Assembly: GCA_910587245.1 (NCBI GenBank)
Contig: CAJULX010000008.1
Location: forward strand, 1 to 64,000
Direction of reading: 5' to 3'
Source: Candidatus Gastranaerophilales bacterium
GTDB taxonomy: Bacteria; Cyanobacteriota; Vampirovibrionia; Gastranaerophilales; Gastranaerophilaceae
DNA: 64,000 nucleotides
This document shows, piece by piece, positions 1 to 8,708 of this stretch (its first letter is position 1; each line of letters begins with the position of its first letter). The position numbers and the translations under genes were made by a program. The notes under the pieces are model-generated. The model was not told the origin of the DNA, made no database searches, and saw nothing but the letters and a program-made list of their open reading frames with translations.

Positions 1-48
1 CGACCACCGAGATCTACACTCTTTCCCTACACGACGCTCTTCCGATCT
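1..48. other. Illumina P5/TruSeq adapter remnant (artefact)
   Basis: These bases match the 3' 48 bases of the Illumina universal (P5) adapter, ending GACGCTCTTCCGATCT, and are not biological. The reading frame of the first phage gene runs on through them and acquires a false tail (GRASCRERV). The true contig begins at base 49, so the gene there is truncated by assembly, not by biology. Confidence 0.97.
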
Positions 49-685
49 CCGAAATATCGGGTGCAGTGTAGGTTCCCGCTTCTACTTGATTTGTTAATTG
101 CCAAGTATTGTCATCAGTGCGGATATATGCAAGTTCAGGTGCTACGGATTGATTTTGCCATAAATCTCCCGGTTTTAGTGTAGTACTGTTCACATCGGCT
201 TGCGCAGAGTTTTCAGGCGGGTTTTTCTGTTTGTAAACCTTCGCGCCTTTAACCGCAAAGAAATCAACCGTGCCGTTATTTTCGGCCACTCTTAAGCTAT
301 ATTCCGCCCCAGGTTTAAAATCCGTCACATCTAAGATTAAATCCTCTGATATTACGGTTGTTTTGCCGTTACCGTCCGTATACACAGCAGGGCTTTTAAG
401 AATAATAAAACGTTTCTCAATAGTTCCCGATTCTTCATCTTCATTTTCAGCCGGCAATTCTTCAATTACCGTTTTTAATTCAAGCAGCGCAGGTTCTCCC
501 TTATCATCCACAGGGCCTGAATTAAAACAAAAGGGGGTAAAATCGCTTTTTTCTTGTAATTCTTTTATAGCACTATCAATTTTTCTAAACGGTTCATTAA
601 TATCCCGTTCAAAATCAAAGGTATCATCTCCGTCAGTTTCCATATTTGTCATGAAAAGTTTTAAAAAATCTGTAAATAAACCCAT
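49..685 (-). CDS. Putative tail fibre/appendage protein, 3' end missing
   Basis: Last gene of the visible late operon, directly after the gp48-like baseplate gene, where Mu-like phages encode tail fibre or collar proteins. About 212 residues are visible. An acidic N-terminal region (MGLFTDFLKLF..., many D/E) is followed by beta-rich sequence with DGNGKTTV and QNQSVAPELAYIRTDDNTW, a pattern often seen in fibre or receptor-binding proteins. The ATG at 685 is chosen because AAAGGA lies six bases upstream; the frame stays open further upstream without a better site. The C-terminus is lost at the adapter junction. Function is inferred from position only. Confidence 0.55.
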
Positions 686-695
686 AGTATTTCCT

Positions 696-1370
696 TTATA
701 TTTTTCCTGGTATTTTGCAATCACAATATTGATATTTTCTAATTGATTGCATTTGCCTTTTTGTCATTTTTTTATGTATTTCTTTTTTTCTTAAAAATCT
801 TGGAATAAAATAAAAGCCGTTATGTCCGGGGCGTATTGTTGCAGTGGTTTCAATTATTGATTTAATTTGCTCTTGACTAAGAAATTCTTCAGCCTGAATT
901 ATAAAAGTATGTTTGCCGTTTTTGATTTTGATAGGGTCAATTAATCCGTCAGGTGTTTGCAGGAAGCCGTTTCCCGCAGTTCTTGCCCCGTATTTGTTGT
1001 ATGAATTTATAGGAATATCCTCAATAACTCTTATTGGAAACCCTTTTTTTCTTAAAACGTTTTCAATTTGTTTAAAAGTCTGCGTGCCGCTTAAAGCTGA
1101 CCAGCGTCCCTCAACCTCTGCGGCACGTTCTTTTAAGGTCTTGTTTTGAATTTCCGTAATTTCAAAAAGTTCTTCACCGTTTTTTATGTTATTTTCATCA
1201 AGATGTGTTGTTGGAAAATGAACATATTTAAGGTTTTTAAAGCATTCTTTTACATCCGCAAGCGGCGAAATAAGAATATCTAAAATTTCTTCCGTAAAAC
1301 CTTTGATATCAAGCCAAGCAAGGCCATTACCAAGCAGCTTTTTAAATGCCTGCTGGATTTCGTTTTTCAT
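696..1370 (-). CDS. Baseplate protein, Mu gp48-like (YmfQ/DUF2313)
   Basis: A 224-residue protein placed after the baseplate J-like gene, as in Mu-type tails, where gp48-like proteins join the baseplate wedge. The N-terminus is an amphipathic helical stretch (LLGNGLAWLDIKGF). A WSALSGTQTFKQIENVLRKKG segment, a central Gly/Asn-rich part and a C-terminal IRPGHNGF motif resemble this family. A GGAGG site precedes the ATG. It follows the J gene by 13 bases and precedes the fibre gene by 10, so it is part of one operon. The basic C-terminal tail (KKEIHKKMTKRQ) is unremarkable. Family call rests on size, order and weak motif likeness. Confidence 0.7.
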   Translation of the reverse strand: MKNEIQQAFKKLLGNGLAWLDIKGFTEEILDILISPLADVKECFKNLKYVHFPTTHLDENNIKNGEELFEITEIQNKTLKERAAEVEGRWSALSGTQTFKQIENVLRKKGFPIRVIEDIPINSYNKYGARTAGNGFLQTPDGLIDPIKIKNGKHTFIIQAEEFLSQEQIKSIIETTATIRPGHNGFYFIPRFLRKKEIHKKMTKRQMQSIRKYQYCDCKIPGKI

Positions 1371-1383
1371 ATATTCCTCCGGA

Positions 1384-2625
1384 TTATTCTATTTCATCGG
1401 TTTGATTTTCTTCGCTGCTATAATATGTGTTGCCATTGATTATCAGATTATTCAAATAGGGCAATTCGCCTATTCCGAGAACAGTTTCATTTATTGCTTT
1501 TCCGTTTTTGTCTTTTAAAATAAAAGAAGTAAACATATCCCCTTCCATACTGCTAATGCAGGCGGCAGAAAGTTCTTCTTTATTTATTCTTGCATTTCTT
1601 ACGGGATAATTAAGAACCACAATATGCGGCCGTTTTTTATCTAAAATATTTATTATGATGCTTTTTATGAGGCTTGAATGTTCGGTATTTTCAAGACCGT
1701 TAATTTCAACCGTGAAAGGCACATAATTTGCACTTGGCCTTAAATCTACTTTTGCCATTACAGGCCTTCTATTGTGAGCCCCTTTTTCGCTACCGCAGAT
1801 AGCTTCAGCTATTGCAAGCATTTGCCCGGAACCTTCAAGCTCTTTAAACTGTCCGTTTTCCCATTCGGGGAAGGGGCTAGGGCTTAATTTTCCGCTCGGC
1901 GTTCTGTCTTTTCCTGAACCGTCCGCAACAGGAAATAGTGTAATGGTGCCCTCTTCAAAAATATAAGGCAGCATATCAATGATACCGGATACACTAACAC
2001 CCCATGTATGATAATCTCTTGGTGCGCCGCATTGTGATTTTTTTCTGAATTTATTTAAAATCCTTTGCCTATAAACTTCAACATCTTCATCTTCCGTCCC
2101 CTGTGTTAAAATACTTACAACCTCAGCTTTATCGGGAATACCGGCATAAGGATTTGCAATAATAAGCTCTGTACCCATTTCAAGATTGCCGCAGGAACCT
2201 GCCTTTGTGCATTCAACAGTGGCAATTATTACATTATCAACAGCCGGAGTTTGTGAAATTGTCTTATATGTCAATCCGCTTACAAGTTCTTTATATACAA
2301 CTTGTGCTGATAAATAATCAGCGCTTACATTTGCCAGTTTTATTCTTAAAAGTGCCTTTTGCCCGTAATTATAAGCTTCATCAGCTATAAAGCCCCATAA
2401 TATTAAAGCAGGGAATCCGCACGTTTGTGGAAAACACTGTTTGTAAATCCATAAGGCGTACGGATACAAGGTAGCGGCAACACCGGCATAGGCCCAGGTT
2501 AAAGATTGAATTACCGCTTTTTCAAGTAATGTTGAATTATCTCCGTGTTTAAGCCTTAATGTATTATAGCGGGCTATTGTATCATTATGGATTTCTTTTA
2601 TCGTTTTATTTTTAAAATTAGCCAT
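1384..2625 (-). CDS. Baseplate J-like protein (Mu gp47 family)
   Basis: A 413-residue baseplate wedge protein. It has the usual J-like layout: N-terminal helical part with LEKAVIQSLTWAYAGVAATLYPYALWIYKQ, a beta domain around GNLEMGTEL, then the characteristic EDVEVYRQRILNKFR and GAPRDYHTWG segments near residues 180-215. In Mu-like phages this protein links the hub to the sheath and tube at the baseplate. The ATG overlaps the end of the gp46-like gene by eight bases, indicating translational coupling. Length is close to Mu gp47 (381 aa). Confidence 0.88.
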   Translation of the reverse strand: MANFKNKTIKEIHNDTIARYNTLRLKHGDNSTLLEKAVIQSLTWAYAGVAATLYPYALWIYKQCFPQTCGFPALILWGFIADEAYNYGQKALLRIKLANVSADYLSAQVVYKELVSGLTYKTISQTPAVDNVIIATVECTKAGSCGNLEMGTELIIANPYAGIPDKAEVVSILTQGTEDEDVEVYRQRILNKFRKKSQCGAPRDYHTWGVSVSGIIDMLPYIFEEGTITLFPVADGSGKDRTPSGKLSPSPFPEWENGQFKELEGSGQMLAIAEAICGSEKGAHNRRPVMAKVDLRPSANYVPFTVEINGLENTEHSSLIKSIIINILDKKRPHIVVLNYPVRNARINKEELSAACISSMEGDMFTSFILKDKNGKAINETVLGIGELPYLNNLIINGNTYYSSEENQTDEIE

Positions 2626-3028
2626 TTTGTAAACCTTTCAGATAAATCCTTTCGTTTTCCCATACAACAGCATATTTGCTTGCATTTGAATCAGGTTCCG
2701 TTACTGTTATATCCACGTTTATTTTTCCGTTTTTATCGCCGTACGCAAAAACATCAATAGCTTTCACAGCTCCCGTATCAATCAGCCATTTTAAAAGGTT
2801 TTCTGCTTTTGTTTGCACGTTTGAGAGGTTTTTAACATTGATTGGTGCAAATAGTGCTTCTACAAAGGAATTATCCGTTTTATTTTTAGTATAGACATTA
2901 TAAAAACAATCTCCGTTAAAAAGAGAAAGACATATTGCCGTAAAGAAGGTGTCATCTGTTTTTATATCACTACCAGCAAGCATAATGGCAAGCCCCAATG
3001 ATAAGTTTTTTGGAAATGCAATGTCCAT
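2618..3028 (-). CDS. Baseplate protein, Mu gp46-like
   Basis: A 136-residue protein between the spike gene and the J-like gene, exactly where Mu-like phages carry gp46. Its start MDIAFPKNLSLGLAIMLAGSD fits the usual early acidic/helical part, and LLKWLIDTGAVKAIDVFAYGDKNGKINVDITVTEP resembles the wedge fold shared with gp25/gpW proteins. It starts three bases after the spike gene stop and overlaps the next gene by eight bases. The assignment depends mainly on synteny. Confidence 0.75.
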   Translation of the reverse strand: MDIAFPKNLSLGLAIMLAGSDIKTDDTFFTAICLSLFNGDCFYNVYTKNKTDNSFVEALFAPINVKNLSNVQTKAENLLKWLIDTGAVKAIDVFAYGDKNGKINVDITVTEPDSNASKYAVVWENERIYLKGLQNG

Positions 3029-3031
3029 AAA

Positions 3032-3511
3032 TTAAGAACCCTCCGTCACAATGCCGTCTTGAACATTTACCGAATTTGTAAAACTGCCCGTAGCCCCGTT
3101 TTTTGAAACAATATTATTTGCCGTCATTATGCCTGAAATGTTCATATCGCCGGTGTGTTCAAATGTTCCTTGTGTCAATATTTTTCCTTTTGGAATTAAA
3201 ACGATATCACCATTGTTTTTAAGATGAATTTCAGCCATAATATTTTTTCCGGATTCATCGGTTGAATAAATTCTTTTTTCCCCTGGAGCGCATATTTTTT
3301 CCGTACTATCTTTGTATGCAAAAATGACACTATGGGCAGGGTTATTGCCGATACTGCCGCCTATGGCCTCAATTCCATCCGGTGGGTTATAATCATCTCC
3401 GCCGGAATGATATTGAATGGCAGATGCGGCCTGATTTTGCATAAATCTTATCTGAAAAAAACGAATAAAATCTTTTAAGGATTTTGATATAATCTGAGCC
3501 TTTTTGAGCAT
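3032..3511 (-). CDS. Baseplate spike/assembly protein V, Mu gp45-like
   Basis: A 159-residue central spike or baseplate assembly protein. The Mu gp45-like hallmarks are AASAIQYHSGG near residue 30, GIEAIGGSIGNN (OB-like part), and a C-terminal repetitive beta region (GDMNISGIMTANNIVSKNG) expected to form a trimeric needle. The ATG at 3511 has AAAGGA six bases upstream. The frame is open further upstream, but that extension is only a translation of the palindromic repeats at 3529-3659, so it is excluded. The gene follows the hub gene in the usual order. Confidence 0.85.
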   Translation of the reverse strand: MLKKAQIISKSLKDFIRFFQIRFMQNQAASAIQYHSGGDDYNPPDGIEAIGGSIGNNPAHSVIFAYKDSTEKICAPGEKRIYSTDESGKNIMAEIHLKNNGDIVLIPKGKILTQGTFEHTGDMNISGIMTANNIVSKNGATGSFTNSVNVQDGIVTEGS

Positions 3512-3528
3512 AGTTTTCCTTTGTATGA

Positions 3529-3659
3529 GCCGGTGCCCCGCTAGGCGGTGCTGCGTGAGCCGGTGCGACATCGGTAAACGATGAGTTTGCCGATGAAGGC
3601 ACTACGGCAACGGGTGATGAGCCCAATGTAAGCACTACGCCGAATTGAAACACTATGAC
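3529..3659. repeat. Nested cluster of palindromic elements (two or three copies)
   Basis: This intergenic stretch between the hub and spike genes is made almost wholly of one repeat family. A 50-bp copy (3559-3608) sits inside a second copy whose two halves lie at 3609-3641 and 3544-3558. Removing the inner copy restores a 48-bp element with matching outer arms (GGCGGTG / CACTACGCC) and a GATGA loop. Outer arm-like sequences at 3529-3535 (GCCGGTG) and 3651-3659 (CACTATGAC) suggest remains of a third copy around both. Nesting implies sequential insertion. Confidence 0.75.
3559..3608 (-). repeat. Palindromic element, best preserved copy (50 bp)
   Basis: Outer arms GCCGGTGC and GCACTACGGC pair with a 2-nt TA bulge. 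The inner stem CATCGGTAAAC (3569-3579) pairs with GTTTGCCGATG (3585-3595) over 11 positions, ten Watson-Crick and one G-T. The loop is GATGA (3580-3584). This is the reference copy for the family found at 7953, 8709, 9190, 13062, 14791, 14933 and 20841. Confidence 0.85.
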
Positions 3660-3666
3660 ATAAATT

Positions 3667-4824
3667 CTAATAGGTTAGGGGTAATGTTTCGGGCATTATA
3701 CCTGTATAAACGCAGGGCAATGTTAAAAATAATTGTAAAATATCGGGCTTTGTCCGAACGACTTTTTTTATTACAAAATCTGTTTCATTATTAATTAGAA
3801 TTGAAGGATATTTTATTATGGCGATTTCCCCCTCGGCAACCGAAAAATTATCAGCTAATTCAATATAAATATTGTAATGTTTGCCAAGTTCTTTGCAAAC
3901 AATTCTTTCCGCTGAACTTTGAATATCTTTTGCGTTTATATCATCGGATTCAAGCCTTTTTGTTACAGGCGTTGTTATGGGGGTTGTAATGACGGCTGAA
4001 GCATTTTCAGGATATCCTGAATTTACTTCGTAATATCTTGCAAGGTTATCACCTATAAAATCAGCCCTGATTAGCTTAACACCTATGCATTCACCCTCAA
4101 TAAAATTAATTTTTTCGGGATTCTCCGGATTTAATTTTATTACTTTTAAACTGCATCCGGCATCAATAAGCGTAAGGCCGCGCGATGCTAAAATTCTATA
4201 TATAAATTGAAATATTGTTTCATTTGGCCTGGCAGCATATGATGTCCCTATTTCATTTGTAAATATTTCGTCACAAATGCCGCCATCGTCAAATTCTATG
4301 GTTTGCCCGTAATATCCAACAAGTGTCGTTAAGCATTCTTTTATAGATTGATTGCCAAATTCAAGGGGGTACGGTACATTTGTTTCAACTAAAATTCCTG
4401 CGTTGCTTTTAACTTCAACCTGTACAAAATTTATATCTTCCCTTAAAACAGCTTTAATATTTGCAATTCTACCTTCTAAAAAAGTGCCGGATTCGTCAAT
4501 TATTTTTGCAGGTTGTCCCTTCATTAATTTGTTATTAATGCTTGATGGGAGAAAAATAAAAATCCCGGCCCTTGCGCTATCAAGGCTTGAAATAAGCTTG
4601 TATTCCGAAAAATCAATAAATTCATTTTCGCCAACCTGAAGAATAATTTCCCCGTCTTGCGAATCATCATCCGAATTTAATGGTTCCTCAAAAATAATCA
4701 CTTCATCGCCGAGCGTGCCGTTGTTTAGTTTTTCAAAATCTCCGGAATGTTCAGGCGTGCCGAATGCACGTCTTGAAATATCATCCCAGGAATCATTTTT
4801 TTGTTTTGTTATTCTTTTATACAT
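3667..4824 (-). CDS. Baseplate hub protein, Mu gp44/phage D-like with N-terminal LysM-like segment
   Basis: A 385-residue hub protein of the tail tip. Residues 1-35 (MYKRITKQKNDSWDDISRRA...) resemble tail protein X, a LysM-like module. The rest matches gpD/gp44-type hubs: SARAGIFIFLPSSINNKLMKGQ, a GRIANIKAVLREDINFVQVEVKS beta segment, and YAARPNETIFQFIYRILASRGL. In other phages X and D are often separate genes, so this may be a fusion. It overlaps the gp43-like gene by eight bases. A threefold hub that carries the spike is the expected role. Confidence 0.82.
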   Translation of the reverse strand: MYKRITKQKNDSWDDISRRAFGTPEHSGDFEKLNNGTLGDEVIIFEEPLNSDDDSQDGEIILQVGENEFIDFSEYKLISSLDSARAGIFIFLPSSINNKLMKGQPAKIIDESGTFLEGRIANIKAVLREDINFVQVEVKSNAGILVETNVPYPLEFGNQSIKECLTTLVGYYGQTIEFDDGGICDEIFTNEIGTSYAARPNETIFQFIYRILASRGLTLIDAGCSLKVIKLNPENPEKINFIEGECIGVKLIRADFIGDNLARYYEVNSGYPENASAVITTPITTPVTKRLESDDINAKDIQSSAERIVCKELGKHYNIYIELADNFSVAEGEIAIIKYPSILINNETDFVIKKVVRTKPDILQLFLTLPCVYTGIMPETLPLTY

Positions 4825-6118
4825 AAATTTTTAGTTTTGTACCGCGTTTAATAAGAAAGAATTCCTCGTCGGTAAAGTTATTTGAGGTTATAAGATAGTT
4901 AATTGTTTCTTCCGGATTTTCTTCAAAGTCTTCTTTGTAATATTTATAAGCCAAATTAATAACAGCCTCATCTTCAGGAAGGATTATTGTTTTTTCAATT
5001 TTTAGATTAAAAGATTTTTCAATAATGGCGCTTGCGGCCATATTAACAAGCTCACTTATACCTGAATCGCAAATATATTTATTTTTTAAATCATCAATTT
5101 TTGCTTCCTGTTCGCTTATGAATTCAGCTCTTGTTTCATCCAGTTCAATAAGTGATACTGCGGCATCCATAGCCTCTTTTCGTGTTAAAAATTCTTGTTC
5201 CGGGGCACTTTGTGCGGCCGCCGAAATTATCGATGTAATAACGGTGTCCGCTATTGCTAAATCATTAATTTGTGCCGGTGTTAAATGCTCTGTATTTTTT
5301 GGCAAAAGTGATTTTATATCATTTATTAAATATTTAAAACTCTTCGTAAGGAACCCAAAAGAGCTTGAATTGGCATTTTTTGTTATATCCTTTACTTTAG
5401 AAACAACGTTAGATGCCTTATAAACCACTTTTTGGAGCTGTGACACAATGGTAAACGGATTTGATGTAAAAACCTGCCCCTCAATATCTGCTATTATGGA
5501 ATTCAAAGAAGCATTGCTTATTGTATCTAATCCTGTTGAAATTTTAGTAAGAACATTTGAAAAAGAAGCATTTAAAGATTCAATTAAAGAAACATTACTT
5601 GTGTTTGAAACAATGTCCGTCATATTTTGGGCTATGGCCGCATTTGTGATATCGCCGGCATTCTTAACAGCTTTTGTATTGGATTCAGCACTGTTTGGAT
5701 AGGTTGTGTCAGCTGTTTGATGGAAATTTACTGTTATAATTGTTGCATTGATTTTTTCCAGAAGTGAATATTTAACATCGTAATCAAGCACATTAACAGT
5801 GATTTCTTCACCATAGGCAGGTCTGAATTTACTTTTGCCGACCTCGCAAAGTCCGTCTTCAAATTCTTTTGCTTCTATATCGTGATTGTCACCTATAAAA
5901 ATACATTTAACAGAGAAACTTTTGCCCGATACCCCGGCATCGGAAAAAGTGTCCTGGGAATCAACTATTTTTTTAGTGGTGCTTTTTTTCTTGCAAGGAG
6001 TAGTTTTTACTTCACCTACATGTTTTCTTTTGTGGCCGCCTTCGGTAGTTTTTATTTCAAAAACCTTACCCGAAGGGGATGTCCACATCACGGTTTTTTT
6101 TCTTGTGAGAAAATCCAT
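4817..6118 (-). CDS. DNA circularisation/baseplate protein N, Mu gp43-like
   Basis: A 433-residue protein whose first half carries the conserved N-terminal domain of Mu gpN-like proteins: SPSGKVFEIKT at the start, FIGDNHDIEAKEFED near residue 95 and GEEITVNVLDYDVKYSLLEKINATIITVNFHQT. These proteins form part of the baseplate hub in Mu despite the historical 'DNA circularisation' name. The second half is helical and variable. It lies between tape measure and hub genes, as in Mu-type tails, and overlaps the hub gene by eight bases. Confidence 0.8.
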   Translation of the reverse strand: MDFLTRKKTVMWTSPSGKVFEIKTTEGGHKRKHVGEVKTTPCKKKSTTKKIVDSQDTFSDAGVSGKSFSVKCIFIGDNHDIEAKEFEDGLCEVGKSKFRPAYGEEITVNVLDYDVKYSLLEKINATIITVNFHQTADTTYPNSAESNTKAVKNAGDITNAAIAQNMTDIVSNTSNVSLIESLNASFSNVLTKISTGLDTISNASLNSIIADIEGQVFTSNPFTIVSQLQKVVYKASNVVSKVKDITKNANSSSFGFLTKSFKYLINDIKSLLPKNTEHLTPAQINDLAIADTVITSIISAAAQSAPEQEFLTRKEAMDAAVSLIELDETRAEFISEQEAKIDDLKNKYICDSGISELVNMAASAIIEKSFNLKIEKTIILPEDEAVINLAYKYYKEDFEENPEETINYLITSNNFTDEEFFLIKRGTKLKIYV

Positions 6119-6134
6119 TGTTACTTTATCCTTG

Positions 6135-7925
6135 TTAATTTGCGGGAACCGGTGTCAGGTTTAAATTATTGTTTTCCATAATACTGGTTTTAGTTTTTGC
6201 GGGGTATCCGGTGTTGTTATCAATAGTTGTATGTATCCCGATACTTCCCGCCAAGCTTGTTGGCTGCACTTTGACTGCCGGTATATCAGATATACTGTTT
6301 TTATTTCTAAAGTTGGGAAATTCTATGCCGTCCCCCTCACCTAAGCCGGGACTGATAGAGCTGACAGCCTTGCTTATTTTTAAAACCCCTCTGATAATTA
6401 ACCCTATAGGCCCAAGAGCGTTAAGCAAAATGTCTGCAAAATGCTCTTTTATAAAAGAGCCGATTTTGCTAAAAACTTCCTTGCATTTATTCCAAAATAC
6501 CCCGACTGCCGCTGTTACTTTATCCCAGTTTTTCCACAAAAGAAAAATTGCGGCTCCAAGTGCTAAGGCGCCTGCGATATACCAAGTTAAAGGATTTGCA
6601 AGCAAAGTAATACCAAAGGTGCGAAGCGCACCGATGCTGCTTAATATTTTTGTTTTTAAAAAGACTAATGCGCCGCCAAGTTTTGTTTGCATTACAATGC
6701 TTGACAAACCGCCTTCCATGCGCAAAAGAGCCATTTTTAATGCCAACATATCCATTGCAAATTTAACCCCCAGCATTATTGCAGGCAATGTTAATAATAA
6801 TGGTATCCAGTTTTCCTTTATAAAATGAAAAAAAACTTTGACAGTATTATATGTTCGGCCAAGAAATTCGCACAGATTTTTTATTGCATCAATAGCAAGA
6901 ATACATCCCGGCACAAAAACATTTTCAAAAAACATTTTTATACCAGGCGCATATGAAACCAGCTCCGGAATTAAATTTTTTGATAAATATGAAAAAAGCT
7001 CACCGAATTTATTAAATACCGGCTCAAACTTCCTTATTCCGTATTCAACCCCGTTAAAGAATTTATCTATAAGTTTTGACATAGTAGGCATTTGACTATT
7101 CAAAAGTCTATAGATACGTCCCTGAATGGGCATAGCTCTTTTTCCTATTTCTTCAAGCCTATCTCCCATATTGTTATCGTATTGGATTTTTGCGCCCCTG
7201 TCTGATTTTCCGAATTGTTCGTTCAGGCCGCCAACTCTCTCACTTAAAAGCCTGGATAGAAAATCCGCCCTCTGCATAGTGGTCATATTTTCAAGCTGCT
7301 TTTTTTGATTTTTATCAAGTACAATACCCATTCTGGATAGCGCGCCGGCATTTCCTGCAAGAGCACGCCCCAAGCCTTTAGATATGGTTTCAGCATCTTG
7401 AATTGTACCGTTGTAGCCTTTTTGCTGCACAATTAAATCAGCAATAGCGGGGGTCATTTTTTTGATAACGCCATCATCAAACCCCAGGCTTGCAAGCTGC
7501 TGCATACCGCCTATTAAAACTTCATCCCCTATAATACCTTTTTGTTGTATAGATGAGGCTATTTCAAAAAGCTCTTTTGATTTATTAATATATTCGTTTG
7601 CACCCTTGGCCCTTATTGCCGCATTGTTTTTTAAAATGCCGGTTAATTTTGTTTCGGCTGCAATTTGTATTTCAGCAGCCTTAATTGGTGTATCAAAAAG
7701 TTGTTTTAGGTTTTTTCCGATTGTTGCAATGGCTGTAATCCCTGTAAATATATTACTTAGCCCTAATGCCTTTTGTATGCAGGAGCCAAAATCATTGCCT
7801 TTTTTGGTAAGTCGGGTAAGCCTGTTTTCAAATTTTCCCGCACCCTTTATCATTGAATTAAATCCGGGGCTCATTTTGTCATTTGCTTTAAAGGACATAT
7901 TTATTGCAAAATCTGCCGCACCCAT
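6135..7925 (-). CDS. Tail tape measure protein
   Basis: A 596-residue tape measure protein that sets tail length. It starts MGAADFAINMSFKANDKMS, typical of these proteins, then has long coiled or helical stretches, two hydrophobic segments near the middle (LLLTLPAIMLGVKFAMDMLAL and WYIAGALALGAAIFLLWKNW) and a small C-terminal tail. The ATG at 7925 has AAAGGA upstream. The frame is open 16 codons further, but that part is translated from the palindromic element at 7953-8004. It is shorter than many tape measures, suggesting a short tail. Confidence 0.9.
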   Translation of the reverse strand: MGAADFAINMSFKANDKMSPGFNSMIKGAGKFENRLTRLTKKGNDFGSCIQKALGLSNIFTGITAIATIGKNLKQLFDTPIKAAEIQIAAETKLTGILKNNAAIRAKGANEYINKSKELFEIASSIQQKGIIGDEVLIGGMQQLASLGFDDGVIKKMTPAIADLIVQQKGYNGTIQDAETISKGLGRALAGNAGALSRMGIVLDKNQKKQLENMTTMQRADFLSRLLSERVGGLNEQFGKSDRGAKIQYDNNMGDRLEEIGKRAMPIQGRIYRLLNSQMPTMSKLIDKFFNGVEYGIRKFEPVFNKFGELFSYLSKNLIPELVSYAPGIKMFFENVFVPGCILAIDAIKNLCEFLGRTYNTVKVFFHFIKENWIPLLLTLPAIMLGVKFAMDMLALKMALLRMEGGLSSIVMQTKLGGALVFLKTKILSSIGALRTFGITLLANPLTWYIAGALALGAAIFLLWKNWDKVTAAVGVFWNKCKEVFSKIGSFIKEHFADILLNALGPIGLIIRGVLKISKAVSSISPGLGEGDGIEFPNFRNKNSISDIPAVKVQPTSLAGSIGIHTTIDNNTGYPAKTKTSIMENNNLNLTPVPAN

Positions 7926-7952
7926 TGTTATTTTCCTTTCCAGCTTACGCTC

Positions 7953-8004
7953 GCCGTAGTGCTTTATTGCCAATGCTCATTGCATCGTCAATTACAGCAC
8001 CGGC
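7953..8004 (+). repeat. Palindromic element (52 bp), opposite orientation
   Basis: Copy of the late-region palindrome family in the opposite orientation to most others. GCCGTAGTGCT pairs with AGCACCGGC with a TA bulge, followed by TTATTG.CAATGC against GCATCGTCAATTA, and a TCATT loop. It overlaps the last codons of the frameshifted chaperone product and lies just upstream of the tape measure start. Confidence 0.8.
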
Positions 8005-8637
8005 TTGCGCCGTGCTTTTTTGCATACAAAATGCATCTTTCGCCATAGTAAACAAGGTCTGAAAAATCTTTATTTTCAAGGTTTGTAAGATTATCCCAGC
8101 CGTTTAAAACAAGGGCTTCAAGGTAATAATTACCAAACAGTTGGATTACATACCGAAAAAAGATATGCAAGCCATTGCAATATCAACATCCACCCCGCCA
8201 ATCTTGCTTACAACCTGTTTTGAACGTCCTGATATTTTGCTTAAATTATCAATAAGCACCTGTGTTGTGTCGTTAGATTGATTTTTTACATCATTAAGGC
8301 ACAATTGGTTTGCATATTGCAAAACATCACAACTCTGATCCCCCGAGGCCACTGACCTTACCAATTTTTGACAGAGGCAATCTTTTTCATCATTCCAAAA
8401 GATAAGCCCGCACATAACGGCATTTTCAAGAGTTCTTCTATATTTTTGCATAAGAATTTCCGCTCTTTCTTCCGTTTCGCTTTTGTCTTTTTGTTTGAGT
8501 TTTTCTTCCGCCTCCTCAATAAGCTCATCATCGGAACATAATTTTTCTAAATCCACCCCGCAAACTTTAAGCTTAAAACTATCCAGAAGCTTTATTGCAC
8601 CTTCTCTTTCCATTATTTTTCTGATTTCTTCTGACAT
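7988..8637 (-). CDS. Tail assembly chaperone, long -1 frameshift product
   Basis: Long form of the tail assembly chaperone, made if ribosomes slip back one base at the T TTT TTC heptamer (8155-8161). The first 161 residues are shared with the short form. After ...CISFF the -1 frame adds 55 residues (RYVIQLFGNYYLEALVL...) and stops at 7988. This copies the arrangement of lambda G/GT and P2 E/E+E', where the extended form binds the tape measure. The second frame has no good start or ribosome site of its own. The tail of the product is encoded by part of the palindromic element at 7953-8004. Confidence 0.82.
8146..8637 (-). CDS. Tail assembly chaperone, short form
   Basis: A 163-residue helical, highly charged protein between tube and tape measure genes, the standard place of the tail assembly chaperone. 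It contains EEAEEKLKQKDKSETEERAEILMQ and a Cys-rich middle (IFWNDEKDCLCQKLVRSV). The AAAGGAGGAAA-type site (AGGAGGAAAAT) precedes the ATG. The short form ends two codons beyond the slippery heptamer, as expected for a programmed frameshift. Sequence alone does not give a closer family name. Confidence 0.78.
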   Translation of the reverse strand: MSEEIRKIMEREGAIKLLDSFKLKVCGVDLEKLCSDDELIEEAEEKLKQKDKSETEERAEILMQKYRRTLENAVMCGLIFWNDEKDCLCQKLVRSVASGDQSCDVLQYANQLCLNDVKNQSNDTTQVLIDNLSKISGRSKQVVSKIGGVDVDIAMACISFFGM

Positions 8638-8669
8638 ATTTTCCTCCTGTATAAAACTTTTAATGCTTT

Positions 8670-8695
8670 AAAAAGCGGCGATAATTCGCCGCTTT
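8670..8695 (-). terminator. Intrinsic terminator between tube and chaperone genes
   Basis: Perfect 9-bp stem AAAGCGGCG / CGCCGCTTT with a 6-base loop. On the - strand it is followed by T5. It would reduce read-through from the highly expressed tube gene into the chaperone gene. Confidence 0.75.
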
Positions 8696-8708
8696 AACTG
8701 ATGTGTCA

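Noticed and set aside
270..746. + strand frame opposite the fibre gene
   Set aside because: Antisense shadow without a ribosome site; the - strand gene fits the operon.
3393..3653. 86-residue frame overlapping the spike gene start
   Set aside because: It is mostly translated palindromic repeat and the 5' end of the spike gene read out of frame.
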